The notes beneath the pieces were generated by a model. It saw only the letters and a program-made list of their open reading frames with translations, was not told the origin of the DNA and did no database searches. Positions 52,966 through 61,861 of a stretch of DNA of 64,000 bases are shown one piece after another. This DNA is from Pedobacter nutrimenti. Lineage in GTDB: Bacteria > Bacteroidota > Bacteroidia > Sphingobacteriales > Sphingobacteriaceae. The position numbers and the translations under genes were made by a program. Where the stretch lies: positions 273,706-337,705 of the forward strand of contig NZ_QKLU01000008.1 of the NCBI RefSeq assembly GCF_003208655.1. The letters run 5' to 3'. Position 1 is the first letter of the stretch. Each line of letters begins with the position of its first letter.

Positions 52966-53445
52966 ATGAACATCCGGATTAATAGAATGCTAAGTATTGC
53001 AGGCCTGGTCTTTTTAACCAGCTTTACCGCATGCGCCCAAAAGCAGGATAAAACACCCCCTGTTAAAACAAATAAGAATATGGAATGGAATAACCTAACA
53101 AAAGAAGAGGAAGATGTAATTGTCCGTAAAGGGACAGAATATCCAGGTACCGGTGCCCTTTTGAACAATAAACAGAAAGGAACTTATATCTGTCGAAGAT
53201 GTAATGCCCCCCTGTACAGGTCCGAAACCAAATTTGACTCCCATTGCGGATGGCCAAGTTTTGATGATGAAATAAAAGGCGCGGTTTTAAGGATTCCGGA
53301 TGCCGACGGTTCCCGTACTGAAATTGTTTGTGCCAATTGTAAAGCGCACCTTGGGCACGTTTTTCTGGGCGAAGGCTTTACCACCAAAAATACCCGGCAC
53401 TGCGTAAATTCTATTTCTATGAAATTTGTGCCTGACAGTGAATAA
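52966..53445 (+). CDS. msrB: peptide-methionine (R)-S-oxide reductase, probable lipoprotein
   Basis: 159 aa from ATG 52966; in-frame ATGs also exist at 52939, 52960 and 52987. The N terminus (MNIRINRMLSIAGLVFLTSF, then TAC) looks like a lipoprotein signal. Zinc CxxC pairs are CRRC and CANC. The catalytic Cys is in TTKNTRHCVNSISMKF, with substrate-site SHCGWPSF. It repairs methionine-R-sulfoxide in envelope proteins, anchored in the periplasm or outer membrane. Confidence 0.9.
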   Translation: MNIRINRMLSIAGLVFLTSFTACAQKQDKTPPVKTNKNMEWNNLTKEEEDVIVRKGTEYPGTGALLNNKQKGTYICRRCNAPLYRSETKFDSHCGWPSFDDEIKGAVLRIPDADGSRTEIVCANCKAHLGHVFLGEGFTTKNTRHCVNSISMKFVPDSE

Positions 53446-53460
53446 GGCCCTGAAAAGCCC

Positions 53461-53497
53461 AAAAAGGCCCGGAAGATCAGCTTCCGGGCCTTTTTGC
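53461..53497 (+). terminator. intrinsic terminator after msrB
   Basis: aaaaaggcccggaag and cttccgggccttttt form a 15-bp perfect stem around a 5-nt loop. Confidence 0.88.
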
Positions 53498-53519
53498 TTT
53501 TATAAATGGTTAGTTTTCT

Positions 53520-53527
53520 TATCTTTG
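53520..53527 (+). promoter_or_regulatory. putative -7 promoter element upstream of the RlpA-like gene
   Basis: TATCTTTG matches TAnnTTTG. It would give a leader of about 160 nt before the RlpA-like ATG, containing a possible 25-codon ORF. A TTTG lies 23 nt upstream at 53493-53496, slightly far. Confidence 0.5.
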
Positions 53528-53548
53528 CGCGTTCATTAACTGAGATTG

Positions 53549-53626
53549 ATGGGGAATCCAATAGGTTTAAAAGGAATCATTAAATACAAAAAACAGGTGA
53601 TTTTAAACGTCAAAGGATCCATCTGA
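53549..53626 (+). CDS. possible leader peptide, 25 aa
   Basis: An ATG at 53549, about 15 nt after the expected transcription start, opens 25 codons that begin MGNPIGLKGIIKYKKQ and end NVKGSI, with a TGA at 53624. It is basic and amphipathic. There is no clear Shine-Dalgarno and no known family. The remaining leader to 53693 has no ORF. It may be chance. Confidence 0.25.
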   Translation: MGNPIGLKGIIKYKKQVILNVKGSI

Positions 53627-53693
53627 GAGAGGAACTGCCGAAGGCTGCTTGAGCACAAAAGGAGCAATAAAGGCCACTGAAAAAAATAAATAT

Positions 53694-54089
53694 ATGCAGA
53701 TGAAGTATTGTTTGATTTTACTGAGTATGTTCCTGTTTTTACAGGCGCCTGCACAAGAAGAAAGAACAGCAGAAAAGCCAGCTAAAGCCCATGTGAAAAC
53801 GGGTTATGCGACCTATTACGCGAACCGGTTTGAAGGAAGAAGAACAACCAGTGGTAAAAGGTACAGGGCTAAAAAATTAACAGCGGCCCATAGGTTCCTT
53901 CCTTTCGGCACCATTGTAACGGTTACCAATCTTGCCAACGGAAAATCGGTCGATGTGGAAATCAACGACCGGGGCCCATTCACAAAGAGATATATTATAG
54001 ACATTTCAGCCGCCGCTGCAAAAATTCTGGGCTTTTATAAAAAGGGGCATTCAAAAGTGGAAATCAGCTATGATCACCAAGGTGTTTAA
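53694..54089 (+). CDS. RlpA-like double-psi beta-barrel protein
   Basis: 131 aa from ATG 53694 (ATG 53700 is equally possible). Signal peptide MKYCLILLSMFLFLQAPAQE, then a DPBB domain with GYATYYANRFEGRRTTSGKR, PFGTIVTVTNLANGKSVDVE and the Asp-containing INDRGPFTKRYIIDISAAAA. These match the RlpA lytic-transglycosylase-type domain, acting on peptidoglycan in the periplasm. The SPOR domain of E. coli RlpA is absent. Whether it is enzymatically active is not provable here. Confidence 0.87.
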   Translation: MQMKYCLILLSMFLFLQAPAQEERTAEKPAKAHVKTGYATYYANRFEGRRTTSGKRYRAKKLTAAHRFLPFGTIVTVTNLANGKSVDVEINDRGPFTKRYIIDISAAAAKILGFYKKGHSKVEISYDHQGV

Positions 54090-54239
54090 ACACCTTTTTC
54101 CGCAAAACATTTGAACTCAGAATTTTAAATTTATTAACACTGTTTTTTGATTTATTCGGGTTTTAAAAAAGGAATCCACACCAAGTTTTCCGGGTAATTA
54201 ATGTGTCAATTTCTCCTCTGGTTGTTAATAAAAACTAAG

Positions 54240-54253
54240 AGTTGTTAACAACT
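54240..54253. repeat. palindrome AGTTGTTAACAACT upstream of nrdB
   Basis: A perfect 14-bp palindrome. The surrounding 382-nt gap (54090-54471) holds this site, a -7 box at 54282-54289, a long predicted leader and no convincing gene. No classical NrdR box is recognised. A regulatory role for the nrd genes is inferred. Confidence 0.45.
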
Positions 54254-54281
54254 ATTGTGATCAACAAAAAGGCATGCACTT

Positions 54282-54289
54282 TATATTTG
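54282..54289 (+). promoter_or_regulatory. putative -7 promoter element of nrdB-nrdA
   Basis: TATATTTG matches TAnnTTTG. A TTG lies 24 nt upstream, slightly far. Use of this box gives a leader of about 175 nt. Confidence 0.5.
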
Positions 54290-54471
54290 TTTACATAAAG
54301 TTCTTTAATAAATCACACACCGATTTTTAGTTAAAGCTGTTGTATTTAGTTGATAAGATTACAGAGGAATTTCATTTTTTTTTGGTCTTTATAAATTAAG
54401 TATGGCTTGCTTGGCGGCTGTGGTTTGCTGGGAACAATCAGAATAAATAATCATCACTCATTAAAAAAACA

Positions 54472-55452
54472 ATGCTTATGCAGGAAGAAGAAGTACTATT
54501 AAGAGAAAACAAGGACCGCTTTGTTCTTTTGCCTATTAAATACCCTGAAATCTGGGAAATGTATAAGAAGAGTGAAGCAAGTTTCTGGACCGCTGAAGAA
54601 ATTGACCTTTCTGATGACCAGAAGCACTGGGACAACTTAAATACAGGCGAGCGTCATTTCATTTCTCATATACTTGCTTTTTTTGCTGCAAGTGACGGCA
54701 TTGTAAATGAAAACCTTGCAGTGAACTTCATGAGCGAAGTACAGCTTCCCGAAGCCCGTTGTTTTTATGGCTTCCAGATCATGATGGAAAACATCCACTC
54801 TGAAACCTATGCGCTGCTGATCGATACCTATATTAAAGATCCTGAAGAAAAAGACAGGCTGTTCCATGCCGTAGAAACGGTTCCTTGTGTAAAGAAAAAA
54901 GCAGAATGGGCGTTGCGCTGGATTGAGGGCGGAAATTTTGCCGAACGTTTGGTGGCTTTCGCCGCAGTGGAAGGCATTTTCTTCAGCGGGAGCTTCTGTT
55001 CAATCTTCTGGCTGAAAAAAAGAGGCCTGATGCCAGGGCTAACTTTTAGTAATGAGTTGATTTCCAGAGATGAGGGGATGCATTGTGAATTTGCCTGCCT
55101 GCTTTATAAAATGCTCAAAAATAAACTGAGCCAGGAAGTCGTTCATGGAATTATCCGCGACGCGGTAGAAATCGAAAAGGAATTTATTACAGATGCCTTG
55201 CCGGTTGCCCTGATCGGGATGAATGCTAAGCTGATGTCACAGTATATTGAATTTGTGGCAGACAGATGGCTGCAGGAACTGGGTTATACCAAAATATATC
55301 ATGCCACCAATCCGTTTGACTTTATGGAGATGATCTCCCTGCAGGGCAAAACCAATTTCTTCGAGAAACGTGTGGGTGATTATCAAAAAAGTGGGGTCTT
55401 GACCTCTACGGAAGATAAAGCTTCGGCCTTCTCCCTGGATGATGATTTTTAA
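54472..55452 (+). CDS. nrdB: ribonucleoside-diphosphate reductase class Ia, small subunit
   Basis: 326 aa. Di-iron ligands D75, E106, H109, E167, E201 and H204 and the radical tyrosine Y113 (ENIHSETY) line up with eukaryotic R2. Stretches such as LAFFAASDGIVNEN, KKRGLMPGLTFSNELISRDE and the C-terminal FSLDDDF, which docks on the large subunit, are nearly identical in style to animal R2. It supplies the radical for dNTP synthesis. nrdA follows after about 110 nt. Confidence 0.95.
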   Translation: MLMQEEEVLLRENKDRFVLLPIKYPEIWEMYKKSEASFWTAEEIDLSDDQKHWDNLNTGERHFISHILAFFAASDGIVNENLAVNFMSEVQLPEARCFYGFQIMMENIHSETYALLIDTYIKDPEEKDRLFHAVETVPCVKKKAEWALRWIEGGNFAERLVAFAAVEGIFFSGSFCSIFWLKKRGLMPGLTFSNELISRDEGMHCEFACLLYKMLKNKLSQEVVHGIIRDAVEIEKEFITDALPVALIGMNAKLMSQYIEFVADRWLQELGYTKIYHATNPFDFMEMISLQGKTNFFEKRVGDYQKSGVLTSTEDKASAFSLDDDF

Positions 55453-55561
55453 GCCCAGCCAAAGAAACACTAAAGTATAGAGATAAAGAAAATAATTAAT
55501 CACAAGTGCCGCTGTTATATTGCTTCCCGGCAAGCTGATATGCACTAAATACCCGGAAAAT

Positions 55562-57940
55562 ATGTTTGTACAAAAGAGAGACGGCCGCATGGAAGCGGTA
55601 AGGTTCGATAAAATAACCGCCCGTATTGAAAAGCTCTGCTATGGCTTTAATGCAGAACTGGTGGATCCGATTGATGTGGCGAAAAAGGTAATTGAAGGTT
55701 TGTACGATGGGGTAACCACCTCAGAACTGGATAACCTGGCTGCGGAAACGGCAGCTTCACTGACCACCAAGCATCCTGATTATGCATTGCTGGCTTCCCG
55801 TATTGCGGTATCCAATCTGCACAAGAACACCACGAAATCTTTCTCCAAAACCATGGAGATGCTGTATAACTATGTGGATTCCAAAACAGACAAATCTGCT
55901 TCACTGATTGCAGACGATGTTTGGGAGGTGATCAAAGAAAATGCAGAGATTCTGGACAGCACCATTATTTATGACAGGGATTTTGGATTCGATTATTTTG
56001 GTTTTAAAACCCTTGAAAAATCCTATTTGCTGAAAATAGAAGGACAAATTGTAGAACGCCCGCAACATTTGTTTATGCGTGTTGCCGTAGGGATTCACAA
56101 AGAAGATATTGAAAGTGCGATTGCAACGTATAACCTGATGAGCGAGCGCTGGTTTACGCATGCAACCCCAACTTTATTTAATGCAGCGACTCCTAAACCT
56201 CAAATGTCTTCCTGCTTTTTGCTAACCATGCAGGACGACAGTATTGAAGGAATTTACGATACTTTAAAACAAACCGCTAAAATTTCACAAAGTGCAGGTG
56301 GTATTGGTTTGAGCATCCATAACATCCGCGCCACGGGATCTTATATTGGTGGAACAAACGGGACCAGCAATGGGATTGTACCTATGCTGAAAGTATTTAA
56401 CGATACCGCCCGTTATGTGGACCAGGGTGGAGGTAAACGTAAAGGTGCTTTTGCCATTTACCTGGAGCCATGGCATGCGGATGTGCTGAGTTTTCTGGAC
56501 CTGCGTAAAAACCATGGTAAAGAAGAACTTCGTGCCAGAGATTTATTCTATGCCCTTTGGGTATGTGACCTGTTCATGAGAAGGGTAGAAGAAAACGGGG
56601 ACTGGAGTTTATTCTGTCCTCATGAAGCCCCGGGACTGGCAGATTGCTTTGGTGCAGAATTCGATGCTTTATATGAGCGTTACGAAAAAGAAGGACGTGC
56701 CCGTAAAACCATTAAAGCACAAGAGCTTTGGTTTGCCATTCTGGATTCACAGATTGAAACCGGAACCCCTTACCTGTTGTATAAAGATGCAGCAAACAGC
56801 AAATCCAACCAGCAAAATTTAGGAACCATCAAAAGTTCCAACCTTTGTACAGAAATTATAGAGTATACTTCCAAAGATGAGGTTGCTGTATGTAACCTGG
56901 CCTCCTTGGCTTTGCCAAGATTTGTCATCAACGGGGAGTTTGATCATCAGAAATTATACGATGTAACCTATCAGGCTACCCTGAACCTGAATAAAATTAT
57001 TGATCATAATTATTATCCGGTAGAGGAAGCCAAAAATTCCAACATGCGCCACAGGCCAGTGGGTTTAGGTGTACAGGGATTGGCGGATGCTTTTATCCTG
57101 ATGCGTTTACCATTCGAAAGTGAAGGGGCAAAAATTTTAAATAAAGAAATTTTTGAAACGATTTATTTTGCTGCCATGACGGCCTCACATGACCTGGCTG
57201 TTAAACATGGTCCTTACCAGACTTTCAAAGGTTCTCCATTGTCAGAAGGTAAATTCCAGTTTGACCTATGGAATGTACAACCAGACAGCAACCGCTGGGA
57301 CTGGGAAACATTGCGTGAAAAAGTAGTCAAAAACGGCGTGTACAACTCCCTGCTGGTGGCGCCGATGCCAACGGCTTCCACTTCACAGATTCTGGGCAAC
57401 AATGAGTGTTTTGAGCCTTACACTTCAAATATTTATACCAGAAGGGTATTGAGCGGTGAATTTATCGTGGTGAACAAACACCTGTTAAAAGACCTGGTGG
57501 CCCTAGGCTTATGGACGCCTGCGATGAAAGACAGAATTATTCTGGCAAACGGTTCTATTCAGGACATTGCCGAGATTCCGGATTATATTAAAGAACTGTA
57601 CAAAACAGTTTGGGAAATTAAAATGCGCAGCATCATTGATATGGCAGCCGATCGCGGTGCTTACATCTGCCAGTCGCAATCCCTGAACCTGTTTATCAAT
57701 GCACCAAATACATCCAAACTGACTTCTATGCATTTCTATGCCTGGAAAAAAGGTTTGAAAACCGGAATGTATTACCTGCGTACACAGGCCGCTTCCCAGG
57801 CTGTTAAATTTACCGTAGAGAACCAGGCCGGAAAAAATATGGAACCTGTAATCCCTGAGCACATTGAACAAAGTGCCGAAGAGATTATCGAAGGACCGGT
57901 ATGTACGATGGAAGAGGGCTGCATCAGCTGCTCGGGATAG
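55562..57940 (+). CDS. nrdA: ribonucleoside-diphosphate reductase class Ia, large subunit
   Basis: 792 aa from ATG 55562 (MFVQKRDGRMEAVRFDKITA); the extension to 55520 is not family-like. The N-terminal ATP-cone is followed by the 10-stranded barrel with SSCFLLTM (redox Cys), NLCTEIIEY (Asn-Cys-Glu catalytic trio) and VAVCNLASLALPRF (partner Cys). The C-terminal swinging arm ends EEGCISCSG. Length and sequence match the eukaryotic-type R1. It reduces NDPs, with allosteric control by ATP/dATP at the cone. Confidence 0.95.
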   Translation: MFVQKRDGRMEAVRFDKITARIEKLCYGFNAELVDPIDVAKKVIEGLYDGVTTSELDNLAAETAASLTTKHPDYALLASRIAVSNLHKNTTKSFSKTMEMLYNYVDSKTDKSASLIADDVWEVIKENAEILDSTIIYDRDFGFDYFGFKTLEKSYLLKIEGQIVERPQHLFMRVAVGIHKEDIESAIATYNLMSERWFTHATPTLFNAATPKPQMSSCFLLTMQDDSIEGIYDTLKQTAKISQSAGGIGLSIHNIRATGSYIGGTNGTSNGIVPMLKVFNDTARYVDQGGGKRKGAFAIYLEPWHADVLSFLDLRKNHGKEELRARDLFYALWVCDLFMRRVEENGDWSLFCPHEAPGLADCFGAEFDALYERYEKEGRARKTIKAQELWFAILDSQIETGTPYLLYKDAANSKSNQQNLGTIKSSNLCTEIIEYTSKDEVAVCNLASLALPRFVINGEFDHQKLYDVTYQATLNLNKIIDHNYYPVEEAKNSNMRHRPVGLGVQGLADAFILMRLPFESEGAKILNKEIFETIYFAAMTASHDLAVKHGPYQTFKGSPLSEGKFQFDLWNVQPDSNRWDWETLREKVVKNGVYNSLLVAPMPTASTSQILGNNECFEPYTSNIYTRRVLSGEFIVVNKHLLKDLVALGLWTPAMKDRIILANGSIQDIAEIPDYIKELYKTVWEIKMRSIIDMAADRGAYICQSQSLNLFINAPNTSKLTSMHFYAWKKGLKTGMYYLRTQAASQAVKFTVENQAGKNMEPVIPEHIEQSAEEIIEGPVCTMEEGCISCSG

Positions 57941-57960
57941 TACCCGCATTTTATCTGATC

Positions 57961-57998
57961 AAGGGCTGTAAACTGTTAAAGTTTACAGCCCTTTTTTT
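57961..57998 (+). terminator. intrinsic terminator after nrdA
   Basis: aagggctgtaaac and gtttacagccctt form a 13-bp stem around a 7-nt loop, followed by a T-tract. Confidence 0.88.
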
Positions 57999-58094
57999 GG
58001 TCGTTATATTTATAAAAATTAATACTTGATTAACCTTTGGCTCCTTATTTTATATTACTTTTACCTATCTACCAAAGAAGAACAGATTAATTTT

Positions 58095-59225
58095 ATGAAG
58101 AAAATTTTTATAGCCGCTGCCCTGGCCCTGGTATTTGTTGTACCGGCCTGCAAAAAGAAAAATCCCGCTCCAGTTGATCCACCTGTTGTTGTGCCTGCTG
58201 AAAAGCCGGTATTACAAAATATTGCTCAGATCCAGGCTGGAGGGTCCAGTAGTTACTTTATCCTTCAGGATGGCAGTTTATGGGCTGCTGGCGATAATGG
58301 CTGGGGACAACTTGGAAAAAAAACCGGTGTTGTTGAAAATCCAAAACCGTTGTTTATCACCGATCAGGTTTCAAAAATCTCTATTGGCATCAGCCATACC
58401 TTTATCCTTAAAAAAGATGGTACCGTATGGTCTACCGGAAGAAACAGCTGGGGAGAGCTGGGCGGAGGGGATTTAGATAGAAGAGCAGAACTTCAAAAGG
58501 TGAACAGTGATGTAAAAGACATTGGCGCAGGCTACTGGCAATCTTTTGTCATTAAAAATGATGGTACTTTATGGGGGACAGGCGCAAATACTTTTGGTCA
58601 GCTGGGTGACGGAACAACAACAGACAGAAATGGCTTTGTAAAGCTAATGGATGATGTGTTGCAGTTGGGGGCAGGTGAAAATACTACCTTTGTTATTAAA
58701 AAGGACAACAGTCTATGGGGAACCGGATTCAATCAATATGGTGAGCTGGGGACCGGTGACAATAAAAATGTGAGCAGCTTTATTAAACTCATGGATGGGG
58801 TCAAAAAAGTATCTTCCAAAGAGTACCTTACGCTGATCCTGAAAGCAGACAACAGCCTTTGGGCAACAGGCAAAAATAACTATGGTCAGTTTGGCAATGG
58901 AACCACTACAGGATCAAACGTTCCAGTAAAAATTATGGATGGGGTACTGGATATGGCTGCTGGTGCCTTTGCCCTGGTTCTTAAACAAGATAACTCCGCC
59001 TGGATAACAGGTAATAATGAAATGGGCCAGTTGGGTACCGGGGACATTAACCCAATTTCTACACCAGTAAAACTTATGGACCAGGTAAAATCCATCGCTG
59101 CGGGGACTTTATTTTGCATGGTCTTAAAAAACAATGGAGAGGTCTATGGTGTTGGTGACAACCGTTCCGGTCAGCTTGGGCAGGGGACAACCACAAATAG
59201 CCACAAAGCCATTAAGTTGTTTTAA
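58095..59225 (+). CDS. RCC1-repeat lipoprotein
   Basis: 376 aa from ATG 58095. The lipoprotein signal is MKKIFIAAALALVFVVPACK, with the Cys at 19 and a KKKN after it. The rest is about six RCC1-type beta-propeller blades, each with a core like LWGTGANTFGQLGDGTTTDR (seven-fold Gly-Gln-Leu-Gly pattern). Such propellers are protein-interaction scaffolds. The function is unknown; it faces the periplasm or cell surface. It is monocistronic, with the next gene 378 nt away. Confidence 0.87.
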   Translation: MKKIFIAAALALVFVVPACKKKNPAPVDPPVVVPAEKPVLQNIAQIQAGGSSSYFILQDGSLWAAGDNGWGQLGKKTGVVENPKPLFITDQVSKISIGISHTFILKKDGTVWSTGRNSWGELGGGDLDRRAELQKVNSDVKDIGAGYWQSFVIKNDGTLWGTGANTFGQLGDGTTTDRNGFVKLMDDVLQLGAGENTTFVIKKDNSLWGTGFNQYGELGTGDNKNVSSFIKLMDGVKKVSSKEYLTLILKADNSLWATGKNNYGQFGNGTTTGSNVPVKIMDGVLDMAAGAFALVLKQDNSAWITGNNEMGQLGTGDINPISTPVKLMDQVKSIAAGTLFCMVLKNNGEVYGVGDNRSGQLGQGTTTNSHKAIKLF

Positions 59226-59286
59226 TGATTTTTCGGTGCACAACCACCGGTAAAACAGTGCAGTTTCTGAAGTTTAAACGAGTTCA

Positions 59287-59323
59287 TTTTTGAAGTTTTA
59301 ATCCAGGATTAAAACTTCAAAAA
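59287..59323. repeat. 18-bp perfect inverted repeat
   Basis: tttttgaagttttaatcc (59287-59304) and its exact complement (59306-59323) are separated by one base. The T-tract is on the left and the A-tract on the right, opposite to the terminators in this window, so it is unlikely to terminate the RCC1 gene. A related TGAAGTTTAAAC occurs just upstream. Confidence 0.6.
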
Positions 59324-59369
59324 ATTGTGGATGTTATCTGTATAAAGTGCTGCAAAATTTTTTTAAAAA

Positions 59370-59424
59370 AACTAGGTGGTAACTAGGTCTTAACAGGGTG
59401 GTAACAGGGTGATAACAGGGTCAT
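59370..59424. repeat. five tandem 11-bp repeats, response-regulator-like array
   Basis: Consecutive 11-bp units share AACTAGGT or AACAGGGT: two of the first kind, then three of the second. One helical turn per unit is typical of OmpR/PhoB-type binding arrays. A box TAGTTTTC (one mismatch to TAnnTTTG) starts 6 nt later. The rest of the 59226-59603 gap has no gene. Confidence 0.6.
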
Positions 59425-59590
59425 TTATATAGTTTTCATCTGATTATTACTGTATTAATTTATAATAACCACCTGGTTTTTTTGGAACAAATCCAAAAAA
59501 TTGCTACATGCCTGGCCGCAGGTCCTGGGTTTTATCCGATCGCTGGTTTGTCATTTTATTTCCCACAAAAGAAGATTACAGATAATGCCG

Positions 59591-59598
59591 TATCTTTG
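59591..59598 (+). promoter_or_regulatory. putative -7 promoter element of the CWC gene
   Basis: TATCTTTG matches TAnnTTTG and ends 5 nt before the ATG, so the transcript would be leaderless or nearly so. Confidence 0.5.
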
Positions 59599-59603
59599 TG
59601 GTC

Positions 59604-59807
59604 ATGGCTAAGCACGAAATTATACCTTGTGAACGTTGCGGTGCAGCAATAGAGTGTAAGGCAAATTCTTATACCAAATGCCAGTGCAGCGTGGTGCAGC
59701 TTGACTTGAACGAGGTGCAGTACATTAGCGAATTGTACGATGGCTGTCTTTGTGCCAAATGCCTGTTTGAACTGCAGCAGGAGTACCGGGACAGCGTACA
59801 TATCTAA
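59604..59807 (+). CDS. cysteine-rich CWC family protein
   Basis: 67 aa from ATG 59604 (MAKHEIIPCERCGAAIECKA). It has seven cysteines arranged as CxxC, then C, CxC and CxxC (CERC, ECKA, KCQC, CLCAKC), a zinc-binding pattern I recognise as the Cys_rich_CWC family. The C terminus is a short acidic/basic helix. The function is unknown. It is predicted to be cytosolic and expressed alone from a box directly upstream. Confidence 0.72.
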   Translation: MAKHEIIPCERCGAAIECKANSYTKCQCSVVQLDLNEVQYISELYDGCLCAKCLFELQQEYRDSVHI

Positions 59808-59905
59808 GGACCTAAGTCCCCTTTTTATCGGTAAAAATATTCTTATTAAAATGCTATTTTATATCTGGAATATTTACTAGAATTACCAAAAAATATTCTT
59901 ATTTC

Positions 59906-61861
59906 ATGGAAGATCTGTTGCGCTCTTACTGGTGGATATTACTGGCCGCCATTTGTTTAATCCTGTATAAATATATCCTGCGCTTTCTGTTTGGGATGGT
60001 CATCGTTCCGGAAGACCGCATTGGTCTGGTCACAAAAAAATTCGTGCTTTTTGGGGGAGATAAAGAAATGCCCGATGGGCGGATCATTGCTACAAAGGGA
60101 GAGGCGGGCTTCCAGGCAAAAGGACTGGCCCCGGGATTGTATTTTGGCATGTGGTTTTGGCAGTACAATGTAACGATGGAACAATTTACCATTATTCCTG
60201 AGGGACAGATTGGATTGGTCCTTGCAAAAGACGGAGTGGAAATCCCAACAGGAAATATACTGGCAGAGCATGTGGAATGTGACAATTACCAGGATGCCTC
60301 AAAATTTCTGTTAAACGGGGGGCAGCGCGGCCGCCAAACGGCTTACATCACTGCGGGTTCTTACCGGATCAATACCATGTTGTTCCAGGTTTCTGTAACA
60401 GATATGGTGCGCATCCAGGAAAGCATGGTTGGCATTGTGACCACGCTGGATGGTTTGCCGATTGAAGAAGGCCAGATTGCCGGTAAATTAATTGCCGGAC
60501 ATAATAATTTTCAGGATTTTGATAAATTTATAACGGGTGGCGGTAACCGCGGTTTGCAGCCACAGGTGATACTGGCGGGGTCCTATAACTTAAACCCCTG
60601 GGCGGTACAAATAGAAGAAATTCCTATGACCGAGATCCCTATTGGTTATGTTGGTGTAGTCATTTCCTATATCGGACAGGAAGGGAACGATCTGACAGGT
60701 TCTGAGTTTAAACACGGAAATATTGTGGAAAAAGGCTTCAAGGGCGTATGGTTACAGCCCTTAGGACCCGGTAAATATCCGATCAATAAATACATTATGA
60801 AAGTGGAGCAGGTGCCGACCACCAACCTGGTCCTGAACTGGGCAAGTGCCAGAAGTGAGGCCCACAATCTGGATAAGAACCTTTCCACAATTACTGTTCG
60901 TTCCAAAGATGGATTCCCTTTTAACCTGGATGTTGCCCAAATTATCCATGTACCCACCACCGAAGCGCCGAAAGTGATTGCCCGCTTTGGAAATATGGTT
61001 AACCTGGTTTCTCAGGTTTTGGAACCGACAATTGGTAACTATTTCAGAAACTCGGCCCAGGACAGTGATGTGATTGCTTTTTTGAGTACACGTAAAGAAA
61101 GACAGGAATCTGCAAAGGCGCATATTAAAAAAGTACTGGACGAATACAATGTCAATGCGGTAGATACCTTAATTGGGGATATCGTTCCGCCGGAATCTCT
61201 AATGAAGACCCTGACTGACCGTAAGATTGCAGAGGAACAGAAAGTGACTTATAATACTCAAAAACAAGCGCAGGAGACACGGCAAGGTATGGAAAAGGAA
61301 ACAGCGATTGCCGATATGCAGAAAGATATTGTGAAGGCGCAACAAAGTGTAGAGATTGCCGAACGTACGGCCAGTGCGACCGTTAAAAAATCGGAGGGAG
61401 ATGCGGCAGGTGTAAAGCTGGCTGTGGGCGCCGAGGCAGAGGCTACAAAAATGAGGGCTCATGCGGAGGCCGAAGCCATGAAAGCAAGGGCCGAGGCAGA
61501 GTCACAGGCCATAAAACTGAAAGCTTCTGCACAGGCGGAGCAAATCTCTTTAACCGGTAGCGCCGAGGCAGGTAAAATCCTGGCCATTGGTAAATCTACA
61601 GCAGAGGCCTATGAATTGGCCGTTAAAGCACTGGGAGAAGAAAATTTCACCCGGTACAAGATTACTGAAGAACTTTCTAAGGCAAAAATTAAACTCATTC
61701 CTGATGTATTGATTGGAGGTGCTAGTGGCAATGGATCTGCCATGGACGGCTTATTGGGTTTAAAGCTGATGGATATGATGGACCCCAAAAAGAAAGATCC
61801 GCTAATTGAAGAAATCAAAATTATTGCCGATAAAACCAGTGAAAATAAGTCTCTGGAGTAA
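59906..61861 (+). CDS. SPFH/flotillin-like membrane protein
   Basis: 651 aa. One N-terminal membrane helix (LLRSYWWILLAAICLILYKY), an SPFH/band-7 region (about 40-430), and a long Ala/Glu/Lys-rich coiled coil (about 430-570, AEAEATKMRAHAEAEAMKAR style) typical of flotillins. It likely forms large membrane scaffolds at functional microdomains. Transcribed alone, 98 nt before aguB. Confidence 0.87.
   Translation: MEDLLRSYWWILLAAICLILYKYILRFLFGMVIVPEDRIGLVTKKFVLFGGDKEMPDGRIIATKGEAGFQAKGLAPGLYFGMWFWQYNVTMEQFTIIPEGQIGLVLAKDGVEIPTGNILAEHVECDNYQDASKFLLNGGQRGRQTAYITAGSYRINTMLFQVSVTDMVRIQESMVGIVTTLDGLPIEEGQIAGKLIAGHNNFQDFDKFITGGGNRGLQPQVILAGSYNLNPWAVQIEEIPMTEIPIGYVGVVISYIGQEGNDLTGSEFKHGNIVEKGFKGVWLQPLGPGKYPINKYIMKVEQVPTTNLVLNWASARSEAHNLDKNLSTITVRSKDGFPFNLDVAQIIHVPTTEAPKVIARFGNMVNLVSQVLEPTIGNYFRNSAQDSDVIAFLSTRKERQESAKAHIKKVLDEYNVNAVDTLIGDIVPPESLMKTLTDRKIAEEQKVTYNTQKQAQETRQGMEKETAIADMQKDIVKAQQSVEIAERTASATVKKSEGDAAGVKLAVGAEAEATKMRAHAEAEAMKARAEAESQAIKLKASAQAEQISLTGSAEAGKILAIGKSTAEAYELAVKALGEENFTRYKITEELSKAKIKLIPDVLIGGASGNGSAMDGLLGLKLMDMMDPKKKDPLIEEIKIIADKTSENKSLE

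Noticed and set aside
59370..59424. Mini-CRISPR
   Set aside because: The units are contiguous 11-bp repeats without spacers and no cas genes are near.
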